DNA of 64,000 nt from Asterella californica (lineage: Eukaryota; Streptophyta; Marchantiopsida; Marchantiales; Aytoniaceae): the NCBI GenBank assembly GCA_036924285.1, contig JAYKYS010000005.1, positions 7,192,001 through 7,256,000 of the forward strand. Direction: 5' to 3'. Position 1 is the first letter of the stretch. Every line of letters starts with the position of its first letter. The translations under genes and the position numbers were made by a program. Positions 10,664 through 21,149 of the stretch are shown one piece after another. A model generated the notes under the pieces. That model saw only the letters and a program-made list of their open reading frames with translations, did not search any database and had not been told where the DNA came from.

Positions 10664-11639
10664 ACGCGCCCGCCACATTCCAGAGATTGATCATTACAAT
10701 CTTCAAGGAGTATCTTTGCACTTTCATGGAGATCTTCTTGGATGATTTTTGTGTGTTTGGATCGAAAGAAGACCACTTGATATTTCTGAGGAAGTGTTTT
10801 TTGAAGTGTAGAGAACATCGTTTGGCTCTTCATCCTGAGAAGTGCTTCTTTGGTATGTCAGAAGGAATTTTGCTATGACATAGGATTTCCGGAAGAGGTA
10901 TAGAAGTCGACTGTGCTAAGGTAGAAGTCATCATGAAACTTCACCCACATGCTAACCTGACTAAGTTGAGAAGCTTCCTGGGCAACGTAGGATACTACAG
11001 GAGGTTTACTACAGGAGGTTTATTGACAGGTATGCAAAGGTAGCAGGAAGACTTACCAAGTTGCTGAAGAAAGACGAACCTTACATTTGGTCTTCTGAGC
11101 AGCAGGAAGCATTCGAAGAAATGAAGAGGCTTCTGTCGGAATCCCTTGTCCTAAGGCCACCTGATTGGGAGGGAGTCTTCCACATTTATGTGGATGTTTC
11201 TACTTTCGCCATAAGGGTGGTATTGAGTCAGAAAGATGAGAAGAAGAAGGATTATCCCATCTACTATGCGGGAAGACAACTCAGTGATGCAGAAAAGAAG
11301 TACTCGACAACTGAAAGGGAGTGTCTGGGCATGATTTACTCCTGTAGGAAGTTTAGGCACTATCTTCTAGCCAACCCGTTTGTCTTCTATGTGGATCATT
11401 TTCCTTTGAAACATCTTGTGAAAAAGACAGATTTGTCTGGTAGGATAGCTAGGTGGATTCTTCTACTCCAGGAATTTACTTACACCGTTGAGTACAGGTC
11501 TGGAAGACAGCATGTTAATGCTGACTACCTATCCAGATTAGAGACGGAACGACGAGAAGATGAGGTGGAAGACGAGTTCCCTGACGAGAAGCTATTTTCA
11601 GTTTTTGCAGAGACACTTTCATCTGAGGGGGGGCGTACC

Positions 11640-12913
11640 GCCTGCTTCCACAGAAGAGTCGATCTTCAAGGACTTGAGGAAGTTCTTGGAAGACCAACAG
11701 TACCCAGAGGGACTGGATGCGGAGCAGAAGGCTGTCTTCTTACACAAGGCAGGTCCCTACGCCATCTTCCAGGGTATCCTGTTTAGGAAGGGACATGATG
11801 AGAAGTTAAGGAGATGTCTTGAGCCTTCAGAGATTAAGCCAGTGATCACGGGTCTTCATTAGGAAGATGCTGGGGGTCACTACGGGCTGAAGATCACAGT
11901 AAAGAAGATGTTGGACGCCGATTACTGGTGGCCGACCATGTACAGAGACACTTTTCAGGAGATCAGGAAATGTGATGCGTGCTAGAGGGTGGGAAGACCA
12001 ACAGTTATCACTGGGTGGCCTCTTACTCCCATTCTTCCGCTTACTCCTTTTGAAAAGTGGGGAATCGACTTTGTAGGGCATATCGCCCCGATGGTTAGAA
12101 GAACACGAGCTCGGTATATTCTGATAGCTACCGACTATGCTACCAAAATGGTGGAAGGTGAAGCCAGAAGGAAGAACGACGTCGTAGTGGTAGCCAGGTT
12201 CCTCTGGCACAACATTATCACTCGATACGGATGTCCGCTGGAATTGGTATCAGATAGAGGTACTCATTTCTTAAATGAGACTATTTTCCTCCTGATCCAA
12301 TACTTCAGGATAAAGCATCGGAAGACGACGCCGTACAACCCGAAAGCGAACGGACTGACGGAGAAGTCGAATGGTCTTCTGTGTAACATCCTGAATAAGA
12401 TAATTGTTAACCATGCGTATGATTGGGACACGAAATTACCATCTGTGTTATGGACTTTCAAGATTTCACCCAAAGTCACGACCCAGAAGACACCTTTCTA
12501 CCTAACTTATGGCATGACACCTATTGTGCCCATCGAGTTAGAGGTCCCTACTTACCGATTAGCCGTAACCGAACGTATGGAAGAAGAGGAAAGCCAGGAG
12601 CAACGTCTTCTAAACTTCGTAGAGTTCGAAGAAGACAGGAATGCAGCTTTGGAGAAGACGTACGAAGTACAAGCGCAACGTAAGGTGAACTATGATGGCA
12701 AGCTGAAGAAGGTGACCGTCGTAGATGAGGACTTGGTTCTTCTCTTATGACAATCGACATCTTAAGTTCCCTGGGAAACTTCATCTTCGCTGGATGGGTC
12801 CTTACCGCGTCTTGGAGGTCTTCACCAATGGTTCCTTGCAGTTGGAAGAGTTAGACGGTACGTTGATGACCACTCGTGTAAATGGGTGGCGCGTCAAGAA
12901 GTACTGGACGTGA
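11640..12913 (+). pseudogene. pol: A1 pol, integrase
   Basis: Integrase remnant in three pieces. The zinc-binding N-terminal part (11,640-11,985) is interrupted by TAG at about 11,861 and at about 11,983, both where CAG would give Gln. The core (11,989-12,750) keeps GIDFVG, VSDRGTHF and NGLTEKSN, that is Asp, Asp and Glu with 35 residues between the last two. A one-base insertion near 12,745 shifts the frame; the C-terminal GPY-type module (WMGPYRV) continues at 12,750-12,913 and ends with VKKYWT. No chromodomain follows. Confidence 0.9.
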
Positions 12914-12970
12914 ACAGAAGTGCTGAAGCACTGATGTTTCCGAGGACGCAAACATGTGAAGGTGGGCGTA

Positions 12971-14719
12971 TGTGGTGCCCACAAATTACAGGATTCACGA
13001 ATTTTTGAAATTTTTAAGATTAATAACTTGTTTGTATAACTGAAGAAGCGTTGTTACTTAAGATTACGGCTTCCTTAGAAGGAAGATGATCTTATGATCT
13101 TTTGTTGCAATAAGAAGTTGACTTCTTCTGAAGACGGTTGTCTTCTGGGAAGCGTCTTCCCAGTGGTGTCTTCCGAAGACGACGGAAGATTGCCGAAGAC
13201 AGCGGACGACGGAAGAGAGCGGCGGACAGCGGAAGACGGAAGACACGCGTCTTCTCGACGACAGCGACCGCGGAGGTCTAACCACGGGATTTCCAAGTAA
13301 AGAAGTGGGTGTACCTACTTGGGTAACCTCGCGATGGTGGGTAGGTCAGGTAGGACATCGGGTTGAGAACCCCTAAACCGAGTGAGAAGATGCACAAGAA
13401 GCGCATTAACACAAGACACTTACCTGCTTCCCGCATCGAGTGATTTTTGGCCTAGAAGATCAAACTGAAGAGGATTGAGTGGAGTGAAGGCAGGAAAATT
13501 GAGGAAATTGAGTGAGGCCAGGATCAATTCGTAGCTAGAGTGAAGGCGAGGACGAGTTGCTGAAGGTAGGAAGTACATTGAGCTGGAGGAGTCTCCTGAA
13601 GGCACCCAGAAGTAGACAACGAATGGCAGCTAAGAAGAATCGAGGGTGGAGGCTTGTTCGATTAAGGATTGGCGAGACATTGGCAGCAGCAACAGCTTAG
13701 TAGGGGTCACCTTGGAGCTGGAGTCGGAGTCATAAGTGCGCAGAAGATTGAAGGAAGGCCGTGAAGAAGACAGAAGACTGTAGAGGTTCTTCCCATGTTC
13801 TCTTTCCTCCCATTGCTTCTCGCCTTTTGGTTGGTATCCCTCGCGCTTCCCCAGTTGTTTGCAGGCAACCCGATCGATCAATTCCCTCCCCACGTTTTTC
13901 CTTTGGTGACATTGGGTGCGAAAGCGCTGTCCAATTTCTGTCAGACATCTTCTTCCTTCTTCTCGAGTTCAATTCGAGCTTCCCTACCCATAGTCCTCAA
14001 ATTGGAGATCCTAGCTATCAATTTCCCTACCCTACCATCCCTCTACTCCCAAAACCTTGAATAGAAGACGCTTCTGAGATTGGGACATCGGAAGCCTGAT
14101 TGTCTTCAGAAGACCGACTGTATACAATTCGTATCAAGAGTGGATTTGCTTTGCTTTGGTATTAAGAGAGGCTTGGTATGAATCCTGAGTGGCGTGGTGA
14201 GTTGTTTTGTTATTTCGAGAAGTTGGAAGAAGGGAACTAGGCCTGTGCCTCTCGGTCTTCCAAACTTCTCAAATCCACATCTTCCTAGAGGGACCAGAAG
14301 ACTGGAAGGGCTGGCAAAATGCGCGAGAAGACGTGAGGGTCCATTTCGGGTCTCTTCTGTCCGACCCATAGCAGCCCATTCCTTCTTCTTCCCGAACTTA
14401 GGAGAGAGTCGTGAGAAGTCTTGCTGGCAGAATCTGGAGAGAATGGCTGAGGGTCATGTCTTCTCACCGAGCAGCAAGCTTTTTCTGAGTGTGTATGAGA
14501 GGTGAGAAGTCAGAAGAACAGAGTGCAAATGTCTTGAGTCTGTTGTGAGGATAGATTGCGCGTAGGAAGAAGAAGACATGTGAGACCAGTGAAGGGAAGC
14601 TTGTCTTCGGGAGGTCTTCTGAGAAAGACATTGAATAGGAAGCTGTCCTGGGAGTCTTCCCAGAGACCACTGTTATCGCAGGAGCTCGCAACCATCTTCT
14701 AAACCTGTTATGCACTCTA
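12971..14719 (+). repeat. 3' LTR of A1, truncated by B
   Basis: It begins TGTGGTGCCCACAAATTACAGG, 57 bases after the integrase stop and a purine-rich stretch (GTGAAGGTGGG). It matches position 1 from 13,685 on and breaks off at CTCTAG (about 14,716), where the B LTR end starts. The first 700 bases are present only here for A1; the same start is at 35,035, at 37,967 and, inverted, at 50,698. Confidence 0.85.
13126..13262 (+). repeat. Cluster of GAAGAC/GTCTTC motifs
   Basis: Within about 140 bases the hexamer GAAGAC or its complement occurs repeatedly, often as back-to-back pairs such as GTCTTCCGAAGAC. Equivalent clusters lie near 33,430-33,520, 38,140-38,230 and 50,440-50,550 in other A LTRs. 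There are no reading frames of note. Confidence 0.7.
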
Positions 14720-14753
14720 GGTAGACGGATTACACTCCGACATACTCTCTTTT

Positions 14754-14771
14754 TGGTGAACTCGACGTGAA
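14754..14771 (+). promoter_or_regulatory. Primer-binding site, tRNA-Trp-like
   Basis: TGGTGAACTCGACGTGAA lies 11 bases after the LTR end. It matches the complement of the plant tRNA-Trp 3' end, as I recall it, except for one base. The same 18-mer is at 21,994-22,011 (inverted) and 54,733-54,750. Confidence 0.6.
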
Positions 14772-14818
14772 ACACCTAGGGTGGGAGTTTTCTTAAGAGT
14801 GTTAAAGGATCAGATATC

Positions 14819-16669
14819 ATGGCCAACCAAGGATCATGAAGTGGAGGTGCTGCTGCTGCTCAACAACCTATTCAGTTTGATGCTGCTACGATGAAGATGT
14901 TCTAGGCTTTTTCCATGTTCATGTAGCAGCAGCGGAGCACAGAGAGGAAGGAGGTGTTAGCAACCAAGGCGTTGCAATCTGTGGTGCACCAGATGGACCA
15001 GTTCAAGGGTACAGATATTTCCAAGTATGTGCGATACTATGTTAGGGAGATGGAGGTGAACAAGGTGCCTGAGAAGGAGATGGTGGAGAACTTTGAGCTT
15101 GCTGTTGTCCCTGAGATTCGTGGGCGTATGAAGGAGCTCAAGCAGCAGCAAGGACAGAGTTGGGAGAGCTTTATGCGAGCTTTGAAGGAGGAGTACTACA
15201 CTGAAGATTCAGAGAGGGTGACCAAGAGAACGTTCTTGGAGTGGGTGGTTAAGCCCAACAAAGGTTTGTCTGTAAATGAGTTGTTAAGGGAATTTGATCG
15301 TCAGTATGCTCATCTTTCTAGGACAGAAAAGCTTACATTAGAGGTGGAGAAGACCGAGCTTTTCCTACAAGCAGCGGACGTGACTATTCAGGAGAAGCTT
15401 GAGCTGTTGCTGGAAGACAAGAGTGAGGAGAGAGGATTGAAGACTGACTGGAAGGAGGTTGAAGAGGCTGTCTCTTTGCTGACCAAGAGACAGAGAAGAA
15501 GGGACAAGGTGGTGGTAAGTGAAGCAGCACCTCTGATAATTCTTGTCAAGCAGTTGCCTGCTAAGCCCGCTTTGGTAATTGCTAGAGAGGAAGACTCACC
15601 GCTTGATGAGTTGATTAAGGGTATGAAGGAGCTTAAGCTTAAGCTCACTAGGTTAGAAGAGAAGGAGCAGAATGTACAGCCTGCTATGCAGAGACCTCAG
15701 ATGAGAGAAGGCTTTGTTCATCGTTGTATATGGTGTGATAGCCTAGACCATGTAAGAAGAGATTGTGGGGAGTTTTCAGATGCATTGAGGAAGGATCTTA
15801 TCTTCTTCAAAGATGGTAAGATCCATTTGAGAGAGACTGGGATGATGCTGGGAACCAACTTTGGCAAGGGTGGTATGAAGAGACTTGTGAATGATATATC
15901 AGCATCACATGCTGTTTCTCTTGTGAATGCTGCTACGTGTGGAGTGAAAGTGGAAATGGAGAGAGAGAAAGGGACTACTGGGTTGTGGTCAGATGTAGTG
16001 CGGTTCGTAGCTAGAACAGAGCTAGACAAGGATGTGCTACGAAGGGTTGGCAACTCAATTAGAGAAACTACAGGATGGAATGACCCTGTGGATACTATGT
16101 CAGTGCATGCTTATGTTGCAAGAAGTCAGCATGAAGCTCTACTAGAAGAAAAACGCAGGAGGGAGGATGCAGGTGAGGCTTCTACAGCCAAACGACCTGC
16201 TACAAGGAGTAAAAGGGCTAGACCAGATGCAAGGCAGGAGACAACACCTACTCGGGAGGAGACTATGGAGGATCTACCATCTACAACACCAAAGGAGAAG
16301 GAGAGAAGCAAGGAGAAGGGTAAGATGCCTGCATACAAACTTCCGTCTGACATTGAGATTGCTACAGACTTGAAGCAGGTGTTAGAGAACCGTATCTTGA
16401 ATGGGAAAGTTGAGTTTACTTTGGATGAGATTCTTGGGATTGCAAAGCGTGAGTTCCATGAGGTTATTATAGATATCATCAAGAGGAAACGTCAGATTTT
16501 GGGTGAAGCAGCTACGCTTAACGCTCTAGGGACCAAACTGTCGGAAGATGAGGAAGATGAGATTGCTGGTTATTGCTCTCAAGTATCAGAGGGAAGATCA
16601 GATCGGCACGTGAGGTTTGAAGATGAGGTGGAAGCATTGCAAAAGAGCCATTATTCTCACAACCATTAG
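14819..16669 (+). pseudogene. gag: B1 gag with zinc knuckle, early stops
   Basis: The start MANQGS is shared with the inverted copy at 21,946. B1 has stops at 14,837 (TGA), 14,903 (TAG) and 14,924 (TAG) that the inverted copy lacks; from 14,954 the frame is open for 571 codons. It shows the capsid block DISKYVRYYVREME, then KRTFLEWVVKPNKGLS, a CCHC knuckle CIWCDSLDHVRRDC at about 15,725, the block NFGKGGMKRL, and a Lys/Glu-rich tail. It ends TAG at 16,669; a second TAG follows before the protease, in the same frame. Confidence 0.85.
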
Positions 16670-16693
16670 GCGAGAGCAACCACATAGACCTTA

Positions 16694-17191
16694 GTGAAGC
16701 TGGGAGATCTAGAGGAACCTGTGGTGGCATTGATTGATCATGGCTCAGAGATTAATCTGATGTCTAAGGAGCTGTACAAGCGTGGGAGATGGCCCATAGA
16801 CACCGACCACGGATGGCTTATCCGCGCTGCCAACAACCAGAAGGGAGAACTCTATGGTGCTTGTCCCAACATCAAGGTAACTGTGGGTGACATCAGTGAT
16901 GTTCAGAATTTCTTTGTGCAAGACATGTCAACCTATCCTATCATTCTAGGGCAGCCTTACATTACTGCTGTTAGAATGGAGACACGAGTTATGGATGATG
17001 GTTCAGCCTATGCTAGGATACGTAGTAGAGACGGCAAAAGAGCTGTTCAGTTTTTGACTGTTGCTGCAGAACATGAGAGGAATCGTGATAGCTTGAGAGA
17101 CCGTCCACTGCCTAAGATTACTCAGGAGTTTAGAGAGTCTAGGGGTTTTGGCAGAGTACCATTGAAGAGCGAGACTTCAACGGTACAGTAG
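16694..17191 (+). CDS. pol: B1 aspartic protease with DHG active site
   Basis: The open segment contains ALIDHGSEINLMS, in which the usual Asp-Ser/Thr-Gly is Asp-His-Gly, followed by WPIDTDHGWLIRAANN and the second hydrophobic flap FFVQDMSTYPIILGQPYI. It is in the same frame as gag, separated by two stops. It ends at TAG 17,189-17,191, but one missing base there would join it directly to the pol frame (sense continues as EIGFSPDPVK), so it was probably the N-terminal part of one pol polyprotein. From memory the motif pattern is like that of basidiomycete gypsy elements. Confidence 0.8.
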   Translation: MKLGDLEEPVVALIDHGSEINLMSKELYKRGRWPIDTDHGWLIRAANNQKGELYGACPNIKVTVGDISDVQNFFVQDMSTYPIILGQPYITAVRMETRVMDDGSAYARIRSRDGKRAVQFLTVAAEHERNRDSLRDRPLPKITQEFRESRGFGRVPLKSETSTVQ

Positions 17192-20100
17192 AGATAGGAT
17201 TCTCGCCTGATCCAGTAAAGCAGGAAGCTTTATCCACTAGCTTCTTGGGATTGACGTCATGTGGATCAGTATGTTATAGGAAGGTTGAGAATCTGAAGAG
17301 GTTTGAGAGGCAACATGTGAAGTATGTACAGCAGTCTTTGTGGGATAATGGAGAGTTAGCAAGAGATGAATACGTATCTGGAGTGTTTGAAGAGCAGTAT
17401 TTGGTAGATACTATAGGGGAGTTGAAATCGATAGTAGAAAGTTCTATAGATGATGTAGATAGAGTGGTGAGAGTGAGCTCCAAGGAGCTTTATGATGTAA
17501 TTGATAAGTTTATAGATCGGCAAGAGGTGTATGTGGAGACCAAGTACAAGTCAGTAGCAAAGAAAGTCAAACCAGTGGCTTTGCCTTTACCACTCGATTA
17601 CAATCAGAAGATGGAGCAAGCTGCACGAGAACCGACGCTTAGAGGACCGAGAAGAATTGGGCACCAGTTTACAGAAACAACACTGAAGGACCTGAGGATT
17701 GGAGGTGATGGATTTCTTACTGAGCAAGAGAAGAAGAGCTTCAGGGAGATGCTATCTAGACATGGTAAGGCGTTTGCGTTTGAGTCACATGAAGTAGGAT
17801 GTGTAGATCCAAGTGTAGTTGCACCTATGGTAATCTTTACTATACCGCATGTGCCTTGGAATCTACGTCCTATCCCTGTACCTAGAGCTCATCTACCAAA
17901 GTTGATAGACTTGCTCAATGAGAGGATTAGGATGGGTATCTTGGAACCATCTATAGCTCCCTACTCTAGCAGATGGTTTACTGTTCCGAAGAAGAGTGGA
18001 GCTTTGAGATTCATTCAAGATATGCAGCCAGTTAACAAGGTGACTATCAGGAATATGGGTATAGGACCTATTGTAGACGAGTTTGCAGAGGCTTTTGCTG
18101 GTCGTGCTATCTATTCAATGGGAGACTTATATTCAGGTTACGATCAGTTTCAGTTATCCTCTGAGAGTAGAGACTTGACTACAATGAGGACACCTTTGGG
18201 GTTACTAAGGATGTGCACCTTGCCACAAGGTGCTACCAATTCTGTAGCACATATGATGAATGGCATGAATAAAGTTTTGAAGGATTTCATTCCTGAAAAA
18301 ACTATGCCATTCCTTGATGATGTGCCGATCAAAGGGTGTGCTGAGGAGGAGAAGAATGAGGTAATGGATCAGAGAGGGTGCCGTAAGTTTGTTGCGGATC
18401 ACATAGCTGACTGTGATAAGATATTGAGTCGACTGGAGGAGGTTCATTTGACTTTATCAGGAGCAAAGTCTGTATTTGGAGAACAGGAGGTGTTAATAGT
18501 GGGGCACCTATGTGGATCTTATGGTCGGAAACCTTGTCCGAACAAGGTTGATGCCATTCGAAAGATGAAGGAAACATGTGGGTCAGTTACCGAGGTGAGA
18601 AGATTTCTAGGTGCATGTGTGTTTTATCATATATGGATTCCACACTTTGCTCATGTAGCAGATCCGTTGTACAAGCTGCTGAGGAAGGGGCAAAGATTTC
18701 AGTGGCAAGACGAGCAAAGCGAGGCTATGAGGAAGTTGAAGGATCTTTTGGCTTCACCACCAACTCTACGGAAGGTAACATATGAGTTGGGCAGATCTGT
18801 TATCCTTACTGTTGATACTAGTCCTATTGGCATTGGATGGGCTATAGGACAAGATGATCAGGAAGGAAATAGATATGTGGTGCGTTTTGGTGCTAAGGTA
18901 TTAAGTTCACGGCAGAGAGACTACCCTCGGGTCAAGAGAGAGCTATGGGGAGTAGTTACTGCGATGAAGAGTGATAAGGAATACTTGATAGGAGCACCTG
19001 TGGTTGTGGAGACAGATTGTTTATCTCTCTTAGGAATGATCACTAGCTGTACAACTCCAGATATTGTCATGTTGAGGTGGATAGCATATATCAAGTCCTT
19101 GAACCCAGAGTTTAGACATATTGCAGGAAAAGACAATCCTGTGGCAGATATGTCATCAAGGGCTAGGTATTACGATGAGAAAGAAATGATAGATGATCAG
19201 GAGGATGTGGGAACAGAGTTCTATTCTAGTGCTCTTGCTAGAAGAGATAGAAGCTGTTTTGCAGCCTCGTTGGAGTTTTTTGAGGAAACTATGTATGATG
19301 GCGTGTGGTTGGATCTTGGACGCTATTTGAGTTCACTGGAAAGGCAAGAAGGCTGGTCTGATGCAGATTTCAAGAGGATCCGTAGAATAGCGTATGGCTA
19401 CTTTTTACATGGAGGACATCTATGGAAGTGCCCTAAGCTACAAGGAGGTATACCGCAACGAGTGGTATGTGACTTGGAATTGCAGCAGAAGCTGATCAAG
19501 GAGTTCCATGAGAGTTTACGGGCCGGTCATAGAGGAGTTTGGACTACATTTGCCAAGATGAAGGAGAAGTATTGGTGGAAGGGTATGTATAAGGATGTAG
19601 TACAGTTTGTTTCATCCTGTATACCTTGCCAGATGTATTCCAACGTACGTCATCGTGATGGATTGCATCCTACTTATCCTTTAGCCATTCATTACAAATG
19701 GGTAGTTGATCTGGTAACTATGCCATTTGGACTTGGACAAATGAGGTATCTAGTCTTGGCTAGAGAAGATCTATCTAACCAAGTTGAAGGCCGTGCCTTG
19801 AGGACGAAGACCATTGCTAGTGTCTGCCGCTTTCTACTTGAAGATGTTATTTGTAGATATGGGTGTGTGGGAAAGATCACTGCAGATAGGGGTGAGCTGG
19901 ATTCACAAGAAGCAGTTGAGTTCTTCAAGCGATTGGGAATCAAGTTGGCGTTAACCACTGCTTACAATCCTGAAGGGAATGGCAAGAGCGAAAGAGGTCA
20001 TCCGCCAATCATCAAAGCTTTGGTAAAAGCTTGCAAGGGTAAGATCCGTGAATGGCCTAGACTGCTACCGTTTGCTTTATGGGCAGACCGTACAACTCAT

Positions 20101-20550
20101 AGTACCGTTACAGGTTACATGCCAGCAGAATTGATACTAGGGCACAAACTTGTGATGCCGATTGAGGAGGTTGTGCCTACTTGGAATGTTTTGCCATGGG
20201 AAGATGGTAGAAGTACAGAGGATCTTCTTGCATTAAGGATCCAGCAGTTAGAACGAAGACCTGAGGATGTTGCCAAAGCTGTGGAAAGGTTGAAGACTGC
20301 TAGAGAGAGAAACAAAGGCAGATTTGATAGAACGCATAGATTACGACCCAAACCAGTTAAAGAAGGTGATTGGGTGTTAGTCTATGATAGTAGTCTTGAT
20401 AATCAGCATAGCACTATCAGAAAGTTCTCCAAGAGATGGTTTGGACTTTATGTGGTGTTAGAAGTTTACGATAATACCACATACTCTTTGAGAGAGTTAG
20501 ATGAAGCAGTGCTCAAGATACCAGTCGCAGGGAAGAGAATCAAGCTCTTT
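17192..20550 (+). CDS. pol: B1 pol: RT, RNase H, integrase (near-intact)
   Basis: The frame is open from at least 17,245 to the junction at about 20,550 (roughly 1,100 residues). RT: WFTVPKKSGALRFIQD, GDLYSGYDQFQL, LPQGATNSV and catalytic FLDD at 18,310-18,321. RNase H: LTVDTSPIGIGWAIGQ, RVKRELWGV and the terminal NPVADMSSRA. Integrase: HHCC-type zinc region (HESLRAGHRGVWTT and CIPCQMY), core Asp in VVDLVTM, Asp in ITADRGELD and Glu in NGKSERGH, then a C-terminal beta module (DWVLVYDSS, WFGLYVVLEVYD). The last 75 codons of the open frame, to 20,775, are read-through into antisense Copia DNA and are not native. There is no chromodomain. Only the frameshift near 17,190 disables it. Confidence 0.9.
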
Positions 20551-20556
20551 TTTTTT

Positions 20557-21149
20557 GAAACAGGATTAGTTTTGGACTCAAGTCCTAAAACTTTCGTTTT
20601 GGTCGAAAAAGATCCGTTTGAAAATCTGCCGCTGGAAATCTCCAAATCGACTGAAACTTGGCCCAGTACACAATTCGCACCTTCTGAACAAGACAGCCCT
20701 AGAAGGGCTGATCGACAGAAAACAGCGAGAAAAAATCGTCTAGGCCTCCGAAATCGCGTTCAAAGTTTCTGGTGACGAAAGAAACGGTTTCGTTTCACCC
20801 GAACGCATCAGCAAGATAGTGCTCGACATCAGGCACAACTCCGGCTGCTCTCTCCTGTACTCCAATCTCCATCTTGCTCATCAGCAAGGGACACACGCTC
20901 TCACCAGCTCTGATATCATGTAGAAAGATCGATACTTCGAGGACACTCCAAGAAGAGAGAGAGAGCGAGTAGACAAGGAAGTAAAATAGGAATGAGATGA
21001 GAGAGGCTTTGCCTCTCTCTGTATATATAGTGGAGGTGAGTACAAGGGAAACCCTAATGGTGGGTTAGCCCTCTAACTAACTCTAACAACCCTAACCACT
21101 CCGGCTAATGGTAGCCGTCGATCTACTAGAGCTTGGGACTATATCAACA
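20557..21149 (-). mobile_element. Truncated antisense Copia-type element (LTR plus leader)
   Basis: On the minus strand: a 231-bp LTR (21,149 to 20,919) from TGTTGATATAGTCCC to TTTCTACA, with TATATATA about halfway (near 21,022-21,029), then TGATATCAGAGC directly after the LTR, one base off the initiator tRNA-Met primer site. About 360 bases of leader follow and stop at a nine-base A run (20,548-20,556 read on the minus strand), where B1 pol begins in the other orientation. No coding part of the element is left. Confidence 0.8.
20907..20918 (-). promoter_or_regulatory. Primer-binding site, initiator tRNA-Met type
   Basis: TGATATCAGAGC abuts the LTR end; the standard site is TGGTATCAGAGC, so there is a single G-to-A difference. 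Confidence 0.75.

Larger units (their letters stand above)
8418..11630 (+). pseudogene. pol: A1 pol, RT and RNase H, split by solo LTR
   Basis: The RT fingers and palm begin with SEWVAPIVIVPKK (about 9,075), with a TAG at 9,116 where A2 has CAG. The frame stops at 9,366 inside the block QMPFGLCNA, because a 1.3-kb solo LTR was inserted, and resumes at 10,664 with PATFQRLI. The catalytic FLDD is at 10,735-10,746. A TGA at about 10,876 and a 14-bp tandem duplication at 10,994-11,021 break the thumb region. RNase H follows with YVDVSTF, TTERECLG and a final NADYLSR motif (11,061-11,560). Upstream, 8,584-8,700 encodes a 17-residue repeat (LPEDES...PTVG) about 2.3 times. Confidence 0.9.
1..14719 (+). 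mobile_element. Ty3/gypsy retrotransposon A1, Athila/Tat-like, long LTR
   Basis: One composite element: a 5' LTR cut by the window edge (1-5,008), a tRNA-Asp-type primer site, gag, protease, reverse transcriptase, RNase H and integrase remnants, then a 3' LTR that starts at 12,971 and is lost at about 14,719 where family B sequence begins. Position 1 aligns with 13,685, so bases 1 to about 1,047 and 13,685 to about 14,716 are direct repeats. Without the inserted solo LTR at 9,367-10,663 the internal part is about 6.7 kb. No chromodomain follows the integrase GPY-type tail and no second RNase H is seen, which fits a non-chromovirus lineage nearer Athila than Ogre. Many stops and frameshifts make this copy inactive. 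Confidence 0.9.
14717..20556 (+). mobile_element. Gypsy-type element B1, LTRs largely missing
   Basis: Only the last 25 or so bases of a 5' LTR remain (to ...CTCCGACA, 14,742), then a primer site, gag, protease and a long pol frame. The 3' end is cut at an oligo-T run (20,548-20,556), where an antisense Copia fragment begins. The LTR end, primer site and gag are repeated inverted at 21,150-22,050. Codon use and motif content differ clearly from A: GAAGAC is rare here. Confidence 0.85.

Noticed and set aside
5914..12913. A second (archaeal-type) RNase H, or an env-like frame, in family A
   Set aside because: I looked between RNase H and integrase and downstream of integrase; there is no room or motif for either in A1 or A2.
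12725..12913. A chromodomain after the A or B integrase
   Set aside because: A ends shortly after the GPY-type module; B is cut soon after its C-terminal beta module. No chromodomain-like aromatic pattern is seen.
20551..20775. The last 75 codons of the B1 pol frame as an integrase tail
   Set aside because: They are antisense Copia leader sequence read through by chance.
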